NCBI GenBank assembly: GCA_037045155.1
Contig: JBAOIG010000002.1
Location: 62,001-126,000 of the forward strand
DNA length: 64,000 nt
Reading direction: 5' to 3'
Source: Thermomicrobiales bacterium
GTDB taxonomy: Bacteria > Chloroflexota > Chloroflexia > Thermomicrobiales > CFX8
Shown one piece after another: positions 46,167 to 53,915 of the stretch. The notes under the pieces are model-generated. The model searched no databases. It had not been told where the DNA came from and worked only from the letters and a program-made list of their open reading frames with translations. The position numbers were made by a program, and so were the translations under genes. Within the stretch, counting starts at the first letter, position 1. Each line of letters starts with the position of its first letter.

Positions 46167-46492
46167 CGGATCGCTCGCTCCTCGACGACTGCCGCCGCGT
46201 AGCGATCGAGCGCGTCGATCGCCTGGCTGCTGGCCGACCCAGCCTGGCCGGCCGCGACCTCGGCCATCGCGCCGCGCAGCGATCGCAGCGTCGAGTCGAG
46301 CAACGCCTCACGCCGGCCACGCGCGGCGGCGGTCCGGAAGCCGCGTCCGGCATCGTGGCGCTCCTCGCCCGGCCGATGTGGCGTGGCGCTATCCAGGACA
46401 TATTTCAACACCCATGTCGTCATCGCGATCCGGACGAGCTCCAGAAACAGGACGATGCACAGGATCCCAACCCAGAACGTCGGCGTCAGCAT
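46163..46492 (-). CDS. Small membrane protein of unknown function
   Basis: This 109-residue protein has an N-terminal membrane segment (TPTFWVGILCIVLFLELVRIAMTTWVL) and an Arg/Ala-rich helical tail. A longer open frame starts at 46585, but the ATG at 46492 has GAGGGA eight bases before it. It forms a two-gene unit with the 94-residue protein downstream, with an ATGA overlap. No function is assigned. Confidence 0.6.
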   Translation of the reverse strand: MLTPTFWVGILCIVLFLELVRIAMTTWVLKYVLDSATPHRPGEERHDAGRGFRTAAARGRREALLDSTLRSLRGAMAEVAAGQAGSASSQAIDALDRYAAAVVEERAIR

Positions 46493-46589
46493 GTGCTGCT
46501 CCCTCTCAAGCCGCCGTCGATTGACGATACGGCGGCCGCATGCCAGACTGACGGGGCGGCGCCTCAGCGCCTGCAAGAAGATCAATAAG

Positions 46590-46765
46590 GCGGCAGCGGG
46601 TCCTCATCGGCGCGTCCGGTGGGGTCACAAGGGGAAAGCCCGGTGAGATTCCGGCGCTGTGCCGCAACTGTAACGCGTGATTCATCGCGCGGAGCCAGAT
46701 AGCCCTTCGCTGCCGTTCCAGTTCGCTTCGAGCACGAGTGAGCAGGACGGCCGGACAACCCGAGC
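46590..46765 (+). promoter_or_regulatory. Cobalamin (B12) riboswitch aptamer
   Basis: The conserved B12 core is clear: GGGAAAGCCCGGTGAGATT, the CCGGCGCTGTGCCGCAACTGTAA stretch, a CGCG...CGCG hairpin and then GAGCCAGATAGCCC. These match the GGGAA, CCGGTGAAATCC, CCGCAACTGTAA and AGCCAGGAGACC elements of the family. The ends are approximate. It lies upstream of an intrinsic terminator and the gene at 46840, so it is a transcriptional off-switch: B12 binding should lower expression. Confidence 0.88.
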
Positions 46766-46774
46766 CCTCCACTC

Positions 46775-46806
46775 CCCACCCGCTCGAAGGTGGGTTTTTT
46801 CTTTTT
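46775..46806 (+). terminator. Riboswitch expression platform terminator
   Basis: CCCACC pairs with GGTGGG around an eight-base loop, followed directly by TTTTTTCTTTTT. It sits between the riboswitch and the GTG at 46840, making the switch an attenuation device. Confidence 0.88.
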
Positions 46807-46839
46807 GGCGTCTGAGGGCGCTCATCGGTGGAGGGTTTC

Positions 46840-48330
46840 GTGGCTCATCGTCTCGGTCGCGTAGTACCAATTGTCCTCTTGCTCGCCAGCCTCATCCTGG
46901 CAATACCCGTCGCAACTGCCGCGCCGCCATCCGGCGCGGAGGCAAGCGCGACAACGGCAGCCAGCTGGTTGCGCGGACAGATCCAGCCGGACGGCGGCTT
47001 CGCCGGCTTCGGCGGCGCCAGCGACCCCGGCGCAACCGCCGATGCGATTATCGCGCTAGCGGCGGCCGGTATCCATCCGGCAACCGTGATCTCCAGCAAC
47101 AACGTCGACCCGCTGACCTGGCTCGGCACGGCCGCACCCGCTGTGACCGATCCGGGGGTTCTCGCGAAGGTGGCGCTCGCGTTCACTGTCGCCGGACAAC
47201 CAGTCCCCGATGGGTTGCTCAAGAAGATCGGGCAGAGCGCCGATGCGAAAACCGGCTGGTACGGTCCCAGCTTCTATGGCCACCTCCTGGCCGTCATCGC
47301 GCTGAGCGCGGCCGGCGATGATGTGCCCGCTGCCGCGGTCGCGGCGATCCCGGCCGCTCAGGCAAAGGACGGCTCGTGGGGCTTCACCGGTGATCCGGCC
47401 GGCGCGGGAGACTCCAACACGACGGCGCTGGCGATCCAGACGTTGGAGCATATGAAGGCCAGCCCGGACTCCGTTGCCTCCGGCCTCGCATACCTCGCCA
47501 CGCTCCGTGACCCGAACGGGGCGGTTGGTTACGACGCGAACAGCCTTGCTGGCGGTGGAGACGCCAACTCGACGGCGCTGGCGATCCAGGCGGTCATCGC
47601 GGCGGGTCAGAACCCGGCGTCATGGCAGGGCGTCGACCTCATTACGGCCCTGCAGTCGTTCCAGAACTCATCGGGCGCGTTCCAGTTCCAGCCGGCCATG
47701 CCGGGAGATTCGCTCATGGCGACCGTCCAGGCGATCCCTGCGCTCCTCGGCGAGCTGACGCCGACGCGGCCACTGGTTGCGGCCACAGCGAAGGAGGCAG
47801 CAACTGCGGCAGCGCCGTTGCCGGGTTGCGAGCTCTTCGTTGAGACGAGCCACAACCTCTGCGAGCCGTTCGGCGCATTCTGGCGCGCGCATGGCGGGCT
47901 GGCAGCGTTCGGCTACCCGATCAGCGAGATGCACGAACAGGACGGATTGCTGGTCCAGTACTTCGAGCGGGCGCGCTTCGAGTGGCACGCCGATCTGGCC
48001 GGCACCGAGTGGGAGATCCTGCTCGGCCTGCTCGGCGCGGAGACGCTGACAGCCGACGGGGCGACTACTGCCGCCGCACAGCCGGCCGCCGACTGCGCTT
48101 TCGTCGGAAATACCAACCACAACATCTGCGGCGACATGCGCTCGTTCTGGGAATCGCATGGCGGCATCCCGATCCTCGGCTACCCGCTGACCGAGGCAAC
48201 ACAAACATGTGGCACGGAAGGTTGCGTGACAACCCAGGTGTTCGAGCGCGCTCGCGTCGTCCAGCGTGGCGGCGAATTCGATCTGGATCTGCTCGGCATT
48301 GGAGCACTCGACCGTGCGCTGGCACGCTAA
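46840..48330 (+). CDS. Secreted transcobalamin-like alpha-barrel protein with FGYP repeats
   Basis: This 496-residue secreted protein has a signal peptide cleaved near ATA (residue 27). Residues 35-310 hold four repeats of the prenyltransferase/squalene-cyclase type, including QPDGGFAGFGGASDPGATAD, AKDGSWGFTGDPAGAGDSNTTALAIQ and GGGDANSTALAIQAVIAAG. These alpha6/alpha6-barrel repeats are the fold of the N-terminal domain of intrinsic factor and transcobalamin. Two 70-residue modules follow (330-403 and 419-491), each with a Cys pair, FW..HGG..FGYP or ILGYP, and FERAR. The GTG at 46840 has GGAGGG before it; GTG 46828 is upstream and lacks one. B12 control suggests corrinoid binding, which is inference. 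Confidence 0.8.
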   Translation: MAHRLGRVVPIVLLLASLILAIPVATAAPPSGAEASATTAASWLRGQIQPDGGFAGFGGASDPGATADAIIALAAAGIHPATVISSNNVDPLTWLGTAAPAVTDPGVLAKVALAFTVAGQPVPDGLLKKIGQSADAKTGWYGPSFYGHLLAVIALSAAGDDVPAAAVAAIPAAQAKDGSWGFTGDPAGAGDSNTTALAIQTLEHMKASPDSVASGLAYLATLRDPNGAVGYDANSLAGGGDANSTALAIQAVIAAGQNPASWQGVDLITALQSFQNSSGAFQFQPAMPGDSLMATVQAIPALLGELTPTRPLVAATAKEAATAAAPLPGCELFVETSHNLCEPFGAFWRAHGGLAAFGYPISEMHEQDGLLVQYFERARFEWHADLAGTEWEILLGLLGAETLTADGATTAAAQPAADCAFVGNTNHNICGDMRSFWESHGGIPILGYPLTEATQTCGTEGCVTTQVFERARVVQRGGEFDLDLLGIGALDRALAR

Positions 48331-49054
48331 CACTCCACGATGGCTGGCGATCGCGCTAGCCCTGACTGTCGCGCTGCTGCTGGGCGGCAGCGCGACGGCT
48401 GCCGGGCCACACAGCGCCGGCATCGTCGTGCGCCACGGCGACGGGACACTGGTCTATGTCTGGGTTTCGTTCGAGGAAGACTCGATCACCAGCGAGGAGC
48501 TACTCACCCGGTCCGGGCTGGACGCCGTTGTGACGCCGTTCGGCGGGCTCGGCATGGCGGTCTGTTCCCTGGACGGCGAGGGGTGCCCGTCCGACAACTG
48601 CTTCTGCAAGTCATTCTCGAACCCGGCCTATTTCTGGCACTTCTACACATCGCGCAATGGCTCCTGGGTCCAGGAGCTCAGCGGGCCATCCGGCCGCGAG
48701 GTCCACGACGGCGATGTCGACGGCTGGTCGTGGACGGCGGGCGACGCCGGCCTGCCGGCAGTGACGCTCGACGAGATCGCCGCGCTCAACGGTGTCCGCT
48801 CACCACCCGCCGCGTCCCCGGTTGAAGCAAGCGCCACGACGGCGGCAGCAGCTACGACACAGCCTCAGCCGGCCGCGTCGCCGACTGTCCGCGCGATCGT
48901 CATTCCACCCGGCGGCACGCCCGCCACGCGAGTTGTCGCGCCGGAGACCGACACCAAGGGGACGAGTTGGCCAATCTTCGCCGGGATGGCGGCGGCGGCC
49001 ATCGTCGCTGGCGGGCTCGTGATCGTCCGCCGCCGGAAACCGCGCGGGCCATGA
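48314..49054 (+). CDS. Membrane-anchored DUF4430-like (transcobalamin C-domain-like) protein
   Basis: This 246-residue protein has a signal peptide (hydrophobic residues 11-29), an extracellular domain at about 35-145, a low-complexity Ala/Thr/Pro linker and a C-terminal membrane helix (SWPIFAGMAAAAIVAGGLVIV, residues 218-238) with an Arg-rich tail. The domain shows the DUF4430 pattern: VVRHGDGTLVYVWVSF, a helix with EELLTRSGLDAV, a loop with cysteines 84, 91, 96 and 98, FWHFYTSRNGSWVQ, and VHDGDVDGWSWT at the end. DUF4430 is the C-terminal domain of transcobalamin. The GTG start overlaps the previous gene by 17 bases. Confidence 0.75.
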   Translation: MRWHANTPRWLAIALALTVALLLGGSATAAGPHSAGIVVRHGDGTLVYVWVSFEEDSITSEELLTRSGLDAVVTPFGGLGMAVCSLDGEGCPSDNCFCKSFSNPAYFWHFYTSRNGSWVQELSGPSGREVHDGDVDGWSWTAGDAGLPAVTLDEIAALNGVRSPPAASPVEASATTAAAATTQPQPAASPTVRAIVIPPGGTPATRVVAPETDTKGTSWPIFAGMAAAAIVAGGLVIVRRRKPRGP

Positions 49055-50085
49055 GCGCGGTGAAGCATGTCACCCTCAGCAACGAGGGGACGGCGAACGC
49101 GGCGGCGTGGCTCGCCTGGTTCGCCGCGATCGCGCTCGTCCCGATGCTCAGCCGTAATCCGCTTTACCTCGTCATGGCGCTGCTCGTCGCGCTGGCCGTC
49201 TACCTCTCGACCCCGCGTTCTAGCTCGCTCGCTCGCGCCTGGCGGCTGGTGCTGCTGATCGGCACAACACTGGCGACGTTCTCGATCGGCTTCAACGTGT
49301 TGACCGTCCATGCGGGAGATCGCGTCTTTGCCCGGCTGCCGGACGCCCTGCCGATCGTTGGCGGGCCGCTGACCTGGAACGCGCTGGTCTACGGCGTTAG
49401 CTCGGCGCTGGCGATCGGGACGCTGCTGGTCGCCGCCGCGACACTCAGCGCGGCAGTCCGCCAGGCCGACCTGATCCGCCTGCTGCCGTCGCGCGTCGCC
49501 ACGCTCGGTGTGGCCGGAGCGGTCGCGCTGACCCTCGTCCCACAGACGATCGCCGCCGCCCGCGATATCTACGATGCCCAACGCGCCCGAGGCCATCGTT
49601 TCCGTTCCCCGCGCGATGCCATCAGCCTGCTGGCGCCGCTGCTCGGGGCCGAGCTGGAGCGCGCGCTGGTGCTGGCGGAGGCGCTCGAGACGCGCGGCTT
49701 CGGCAGCAGCGCAAGGCAGGTCGCGCGTCCACGACGCTGGCCGGCGCTGGCCGGCGCGGCCGGGGTGACGATCGCCGCCGTCGCGCTGATCGGCTTCGGG
49801 CGGGTTCTGCCCGGCGTCGCGCTGCTGATCGCTGCGATGGCGCTGGCAGCGGCAAGCGCGCCGGCCCGGTCGCAACGCACGCGGTTCCGTCCGCTCGTCT
49901 GGGACATTCCGTCGGTCGTCCTCGCTCTGGTAGCCGGGCTGGCAATCATCCTGCTGGGGCTCGCGCTTATCGACGGGATGCTGACCTATAACCCATTTCC
50001 CCGCCTGACCGCGCCCCCGTTCGATCCGTTGATCGGCGGCGCGATCCTTCTGCTGCTGACGCCAACGATCTGGAGCGGCCAGTGA
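49051..50085 (+). CDS. EcfT/CbiQ-family permease with C-terminal extension
   Basis: This 344-residue membrane protein has the energy-coupling factor T fold: LFDPRTK-like first helices, then the two Ala-Arg-Gly motifs that grip the ATPases, AQRARGHRF near residue 178 and ETRGFG near 214. The usual protein ends about 50 residues later, but this one adds helices near residues 232-250, 252-270, 286-306 and 325-341. No separate S component is encoded here, so the extension may take a structural role. Overlaps of ATGA at both ends couple it to its neighbours. Confidence 0.82.
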   Translation: MSAVKHVTLSNEGTANAAAWLAWFAAIALVPMLSRNPLYLVMALLVALAVYLSTPRSSSLARAWRLVLLIGTTLATFSIGFNVLTVHAGDRVFARLPDALPIVGGPLTWNALVYGVSSALAIGTLLVAAATLSAAVRQADLIRLLPSRVATLGVAGAVALTLVPQTIAAARDIYDAQRARGHRFRSPRDAISLLAPLLGAELERALVLAEALETRGFGSSARQVARPRRWPALAGAAGVTIAAVALIGFGRVLPGVALLIAAMALAAASAPARSQRTRFRPLVWDIPSVVLALVAGLAIILLGLALIDGMLTYNPFPRLTAPPFDPLIGGAILLLLTPTIWSGQ

Positions 50086-51689
50086 ACGCCGTCGTCGCCG
50101 AGGAGCTCTCCTACCAGTTCCCCCGCGCCGCGCAGGCCGCGATCGAGCGCGTCTGCTGGCAGATCGAGGCCGGCTCGGTCACGCTTATCGTCGGGCCGTC
50201 TGGCGCGGGCAAGACGACGCTGCTGCGCTGCCTGAACGGACTGGTTCCCCACTTCCACGGGGGGCGATTCGCCGGCTGCGTCATGGTGCTGGGCCATGAC
50301 ACCCGCGACGCGGCCCCGCGCGATCTGGCCACCGATGTCGGGTTCGTCTTTCAGGACCCCGAGGCGCAGGTCATCGCCGACCGTGTCGAGGACGAGATCG
50401 TCTTCGGCATGGAGAACCTCGGCGTCGACCGACGGACGATGCGTGTGCGGCTGGAGGAGACGCTCGACCTGCTCGGCATCCATCACCTGCGCAATCGCGA
50501 GACGGCCACGCTCAGCGGCGGCGAACGCCAGCGCGTCGCCATCGCCGCCGCCGTCGCCACCCGTCCAAACCTGCTGGTGCTGGACGAGCCAACCTCGCAA
50601 CTCGACCCGCTGGCCGCCCACGACGTGCTGGCCGCCGTGCGGCGGCTCAACGATGACCTGGGGATGACCGTCGTCATCGCCGAGCACCGGCTCGACCGCG
50701 TCCTGCCGTTTAGCGAGCGCATCGGCGTGCTCGATCGCGGCCGGTTCAGCGAGGGCGCCGTCCAGGAGATGCTCGACAGGCTCGACGACGTCCCCCCGCT
50801 GGTCGAGCTCGCTCGCGCGCTCGGCTGGCGCCCAACGCCACTGACCGTCCAGCAGGCCCGTCGCCGCCTCGATCTCCCTGCGCTAGCCACCACCCCGCCG
50901 CGTCCCTCTCCCGCCCCTGGCCCGGAGCTGATCCGGCTGGAGGGTGTTGGCCATCGCTACGACGGCACGCCGGCCCTGCGCGACGTGTCGCTGGCCGGCC
51001 ATGCCGGCGAGGTCATCGCTCTGATCGGGCGCAACGGCTCCGGCAAGACGACGTTGCTCAAGCACCTCAACGGCCTGCTGCGGCCGGCCAGTGGTCGCGT
51101 GCTGCTCGATGGTGTCGACATCGCCCGCCGGCCGGTTCACGAGCTGGCCCGCGAGGTTGGCTACGTCCCGCAGAACCCGACCGCCATCCTCCACCAGGAG
51201 ACGCTGGCCGACGAGCTCCGCTTCACCCTGCGCGCCCAGGATCGCAAGGCCGACAACGCGCCACTGCTGGCAGCGCTCGGCATCGCCGCCCACCGCGACC
51301 GCCACCCGCTCGACCTGTCAGGCGGCGAGCGCCAGCGGGCCGCGCTGGCTGCGATCGCCATCGCGGAACCGCGCGTCCTGCTGCTCGACGAGCCAACCCG
51401 CGGCCTGCCCGGACGCGACAAGGCGGCGCTGGCGCGGTTCGTCCGTCAGTACGCCGAGGCAGGACGGCTGGTCATCGTCGCCACCCACGACGTCGAGTTC
51501 ATCGCCACCGTCGCCGACCGCGTCATCATGCTCGCCGACGGCGAGGTCATCGCCGACGACACGCCGCAACGCACGCTGGCCGGCTCCCTCACCTTCGCCA
51601 CGCAGATGAATCGCCTCTTCGGCGGCGAGGTGCTGACGATCGCGGATGCGCTGGCGACGATTGGCAGGATGGATCTTACGATCGGCTGA
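50082..51689 (+). CDS. Fused double EcfA-type ABC ATPase
   Basis: This 535-residue protein contains two ATPase domains of the energy-coupling factor type in one chain. The first has Walker A GPSGAGKTTLLR at residue 38, LSGGERQRVAIAAAVAT and LLVLDEPTSQLDPLAAHD; the second has GRNGSGKTTLLK, LSGGERQRAALAAIAIA and VLLLDEPTRGLPGRD. Such fusions replace separate EcfA and EcfA' in many organisms. The GTG start overlaps the permease stop. Together they supply the power module; the substrate-binding part must come from elsewhere or from the two secreted proteins. Confidence 0.9.
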   Translation: MNAVVAEELSYQFPRAAQAAIERVCWQIEAGSVTLIVGPSGAGKTTLLRCLNGLVPHFHGGRFAGCVMVLGHDTRDAAPRDLATDVGFVFQDPEAQVIADRVEDEIVFGMENLGVDRRTMRVRLEETLDLLGIHHLRNRETATLSGGERQRVAIAAAVATRPNLLVLDEPTSQLDPLAAHDVLAAVRRLNDDLGMTVVIAEHRLDRVLPFSERIGVLDRGRFSEGAVQEMLDRLDDVPPLVELARALGWRPTPLTVQQARRRLDLPALATTPPRPSPAPGPELIRLEGVGHRYDGTPALRDVSLAGHAGEVIALIGRNGSGKTTLLKHLNGLLRPASGRVLLDGVDIARRPVHELAREVGYVPQNPTAILHQETLADELRFTLRAQDRKADNAPLLAALGIAAHRDRHPLDLSGGERQRAALAAIAIAEPRVLLLDEPTRGLPGRDKAALARFVRQYAEAGRLVIVATHDVEFIATVADRVIMLADGEVIADDTPQRTLAGSLTFATQMNRLFGGEVLTIADALATIGRMDLTIG

Positions 51690-51695
51690 TGGCCA

Positions 51696-51714
51696 AATGA
51701 GCCACACGCTCATT
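51696..51714 (+). terminator. Hairpin after the B12-regulated operon
   Basis: AATGAGC pairs with GCTCATT around a five-base loop, seven bases after the operon stop. A second inverted repeat, ATTCCG-CGT-CGGAAT, follows at 51718-51732. Neither has a T tract. Confidence 0.4.
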
Positions 51715-51847
51715 AGCATTCCGCGTCGGAATGAGTACAGTGCGTCCTTAGACATGGCAAGCGGATCAAACACATATACAATACCAACAAACTTGAATCG
51801 GCAAGGGCGCTCCCCTGCACTCGGACGTCCACCAGTTTACGGTTGTA

Positions 51848-53362
51848 GTGGCAGATCAGTCTATGGAAGTGAACGGCGTTAAGGCACAGATTTACTTCTC
51901 GGACTTCTTCGGCGTTCCGCCGGTAGTCCTCGAGGACTACGGCGCGTTCGACGTGTCTCTGATCAACGACCTGCCACTATTCGTTGATCCCTTCCTACTC
52001 TTCAATAGCGATAAGCCAGAGTATCGCGAGTTGCACGAGGGCATGATCAACTACCTTCGCTTCCTGAGGGATCACGCTCGCGAAGCCGAGCGCAATCCCG
52101 GGCTGCTGGCGAGTTGGTACCAGTTTCGGGAGATCAAACAGAACTGGCTTGGGTTCTCGCGACAGGGCAACAGTGGCAGTGGCCTAGGGATAACGTTCGC
52201 CCGATCACTGCAGCGCAACCTAGGCACGATCTTCAGTTCGTTCGGCGACGAGCGGATCACGCGGGGAAGCCATCTCGAAAAGGTGTGCCTCGTTGAAGAC
52301 GGCGTCGGTCGTGACAACATCAGCGACTTCACAACCAACCTCATCAAGGAGTACCTGCTCGAGTACACCCAGCGCTTCGCACGCGAGCATCTGCTGTCCG
52401 AGCAGCGTAGTTGGTTCAACGTTGAGAAGGTCCGCTTCAACTATCAGACCCGCTCCTGGGAAACACGTCGTTACGAGCTTCCCAGCATCGGCGTCGATTT
52501 CGCACTTCTCACCCCGAAGGACATGCTGACCCGCGACGAGACGTGGATCAGCCGTCCTGACCTGCTCCATAACTTCGAACGCATCGCGGCTTCCGTGTCC
52601 GATCCCCAGCTTCGGGCGCTGCTCAACGAATACCTCCATTCCCAACTGTCGCGCGATCCGAAGCTGACGGAGAGGGAGAAGGAGAAGGACAAGCAGCGCG
52701 CCATCGTCCGCACGATCGCCGCACACCCGCAACTCATCGAGTACTACATTCTGGAAAAGGAAGAGTCCGGCGACGAGGCGACCAGCATCAGTTCAGAGAA
52801 GGTCGAAGAAACGGAAGCGTGGCTGGTCGATGAGGTTCGCGCTAACGTCGCGATGTTCCTCACAAACACTACCTTCTACACGATGCCGACGAACACGCGC
52901 GACGAGACTCGTGACCGCATCGAGTTCCTCAAGCACGTCATTGAGGACCAAGGAGCCCATCGCCTCTTCTACCACGAAGGAGAGCCAGTCAAGGCTGAGA
53001 GATTCCTGCAATTGATCTTCAAGCTCGTCTGGTTCGCCTCCCCTTCCGCTGTGGATGCCGAGGTCAACAACGGCCGCGGTCCGGTCGACTTCAGTATCTC
53101 AAGGGGCAAATTGGACAAGACGCTAGTTGAGTTCAAGCTCGCAAAAAACTCGCAGCTCAGGCGCAACCTCGAGAAGCAGCTGAGCATCTATACTGCCGCT
53201 GGGGATGCCACGGCGGGCTTTAAGGTGATCTGCTACTTCTCGCAGCAGGAATTAGAGACAGTGAAGACGATCTTGAAGGAACTAGGGATGGAAGACGATC
53301 CGAACATCATCTTGATCGATGCCAGAGCGGACAATAAGCCGTCTGGGTCGAAGGCGACCTAG
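51848..53362 (+). CDS. PD-(D/E)XK-like nuclease domain protein of unknown function
   Basis: This 504-residue protein has no clear family assignment. The C-terminal part shows a PD-(D/E)XK-like arrangement: GRGPVDFS (Asp414), then LVEFKLAKNSQLRRN with Glu428 and Lys430, and a downstream helix with QLSIYTAAG, which matches the E-x-K core and following Gln of such nucleases. The N-terminal 380 residues are helical and charged, without recognised motifs. It is lower in GC than its neighbours, stands alone, and sits beside a decayed transposase, so a transferred restriction or defence gene is plausible. A second in-frame start, ATG at 51863, is possible. Confidence 0.6.
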   Translation: MADQSMEVNGVKAQIYFSDFFGVPPVVLEDYGAFDVSLINDLPLFVDPFLLFNSDKPEYRELHEGMINYLRFLRDHAREAERNPGLLASWYQFREIKQNWLGFSRQGNSGSGLGITFARSLQRNLGTIFSSFGDERITRGSHLEKVCLVEDGVGRDNISDFTTNLIKEYLLEYTQRFAREHLLSEQRSWFNVEKVRFNYQTRSWETRRYELPSIGVDFALLTPKDMLTRDETWISRPDLLHNFERIAASVSDPQLRALLNEYLHSQLSRDPKLTEREKEKDKQRAIVRTIAAHPQLIEYYILEKEESGDEATSISSEKVEETEAWLVDEVRANVAMFLTNTTFYTMPTNTRDETRDRIEFLKHVIEDQGAHRLFYHEGEPVKAERFLQLIFKLVWFASPSAVDAEVNNGRGPVDFSISRGKLDKTLVEFKLAKNSQLRRNLEKQLSIYTAAGDATAGFKVICYFSQQELETVKTILKELGMEDDPNIILIDARADNKPSGSKAT

Positions 53363-53389
53363 AAAGTGTCTTGACTCTGTCTGAGGAGG

Positions 53390-53775
53390 CTATTTCCGGA
53401 CTCTGCGCGCCATGAGATGCATCATTGCGATCAAGATCATGACTTCACTCATCTCGCGATTTGCCTCACAATCCTTACCCAAGCGCCAGTAACGATTCAG
53501 CCAGCCAAACGTGCGCTCGACGATCCAGCGCTTTGGTTCGACCCACGCGCCCTCCAGGTCGGTCACCCAGCGCGCGATCTCCAGCGTCCGGCCACCCAGT
53601 GTCCGCAGCCAGTCCGCGAGCGGCTGGCTGTGATAGCCGACGTCCGCAAACCGGGTGACGAGCCGGGCGAAGCGCCGACCAAACGCCCGGCCACCAACCG
53701 CGCGCCGGTGCGATCACCCACATTCGCGGCCGTGACGACCACCACCAACAGCAGCCCGAGCGTGACCACTTGGCG
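53390..53775 (-). pseudogene. Remnant of an IS5-type transposase
   Basis: The minus strand encodes the end of an IS5-family DDE transposase. The C-terminal part, reading ADVGYHSQPLADWLR, then EPKRWIVERTFGWLNRYWRL and MHLMARRVRK to a stop at 53390, keeps the E of the catalytic triad in IVERTFGWLNR. A part upstream, QVVTLGLLLVVVVTAANVGDRTGARLV, matches the region before it, but in another frame. The N-terminal DD region is absent, no ends or target repeats were found, and the two parts do not join in frame. It is inactive. Confidence 0.8.
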
Positions 53776-53915
53776 CGAGCGCGCTGCCGAAGCGGATCTG
53801 GCTGGTATCATTAGCAGTCGCGCCCGCGCGCGGGGGTTGGACTCGCCCGCATCGAATGACGCCCCGCGCGAGACCCGCTGTTCATTGAATTCGCCGCTCA
53901 ACTCAAGGACGATGC

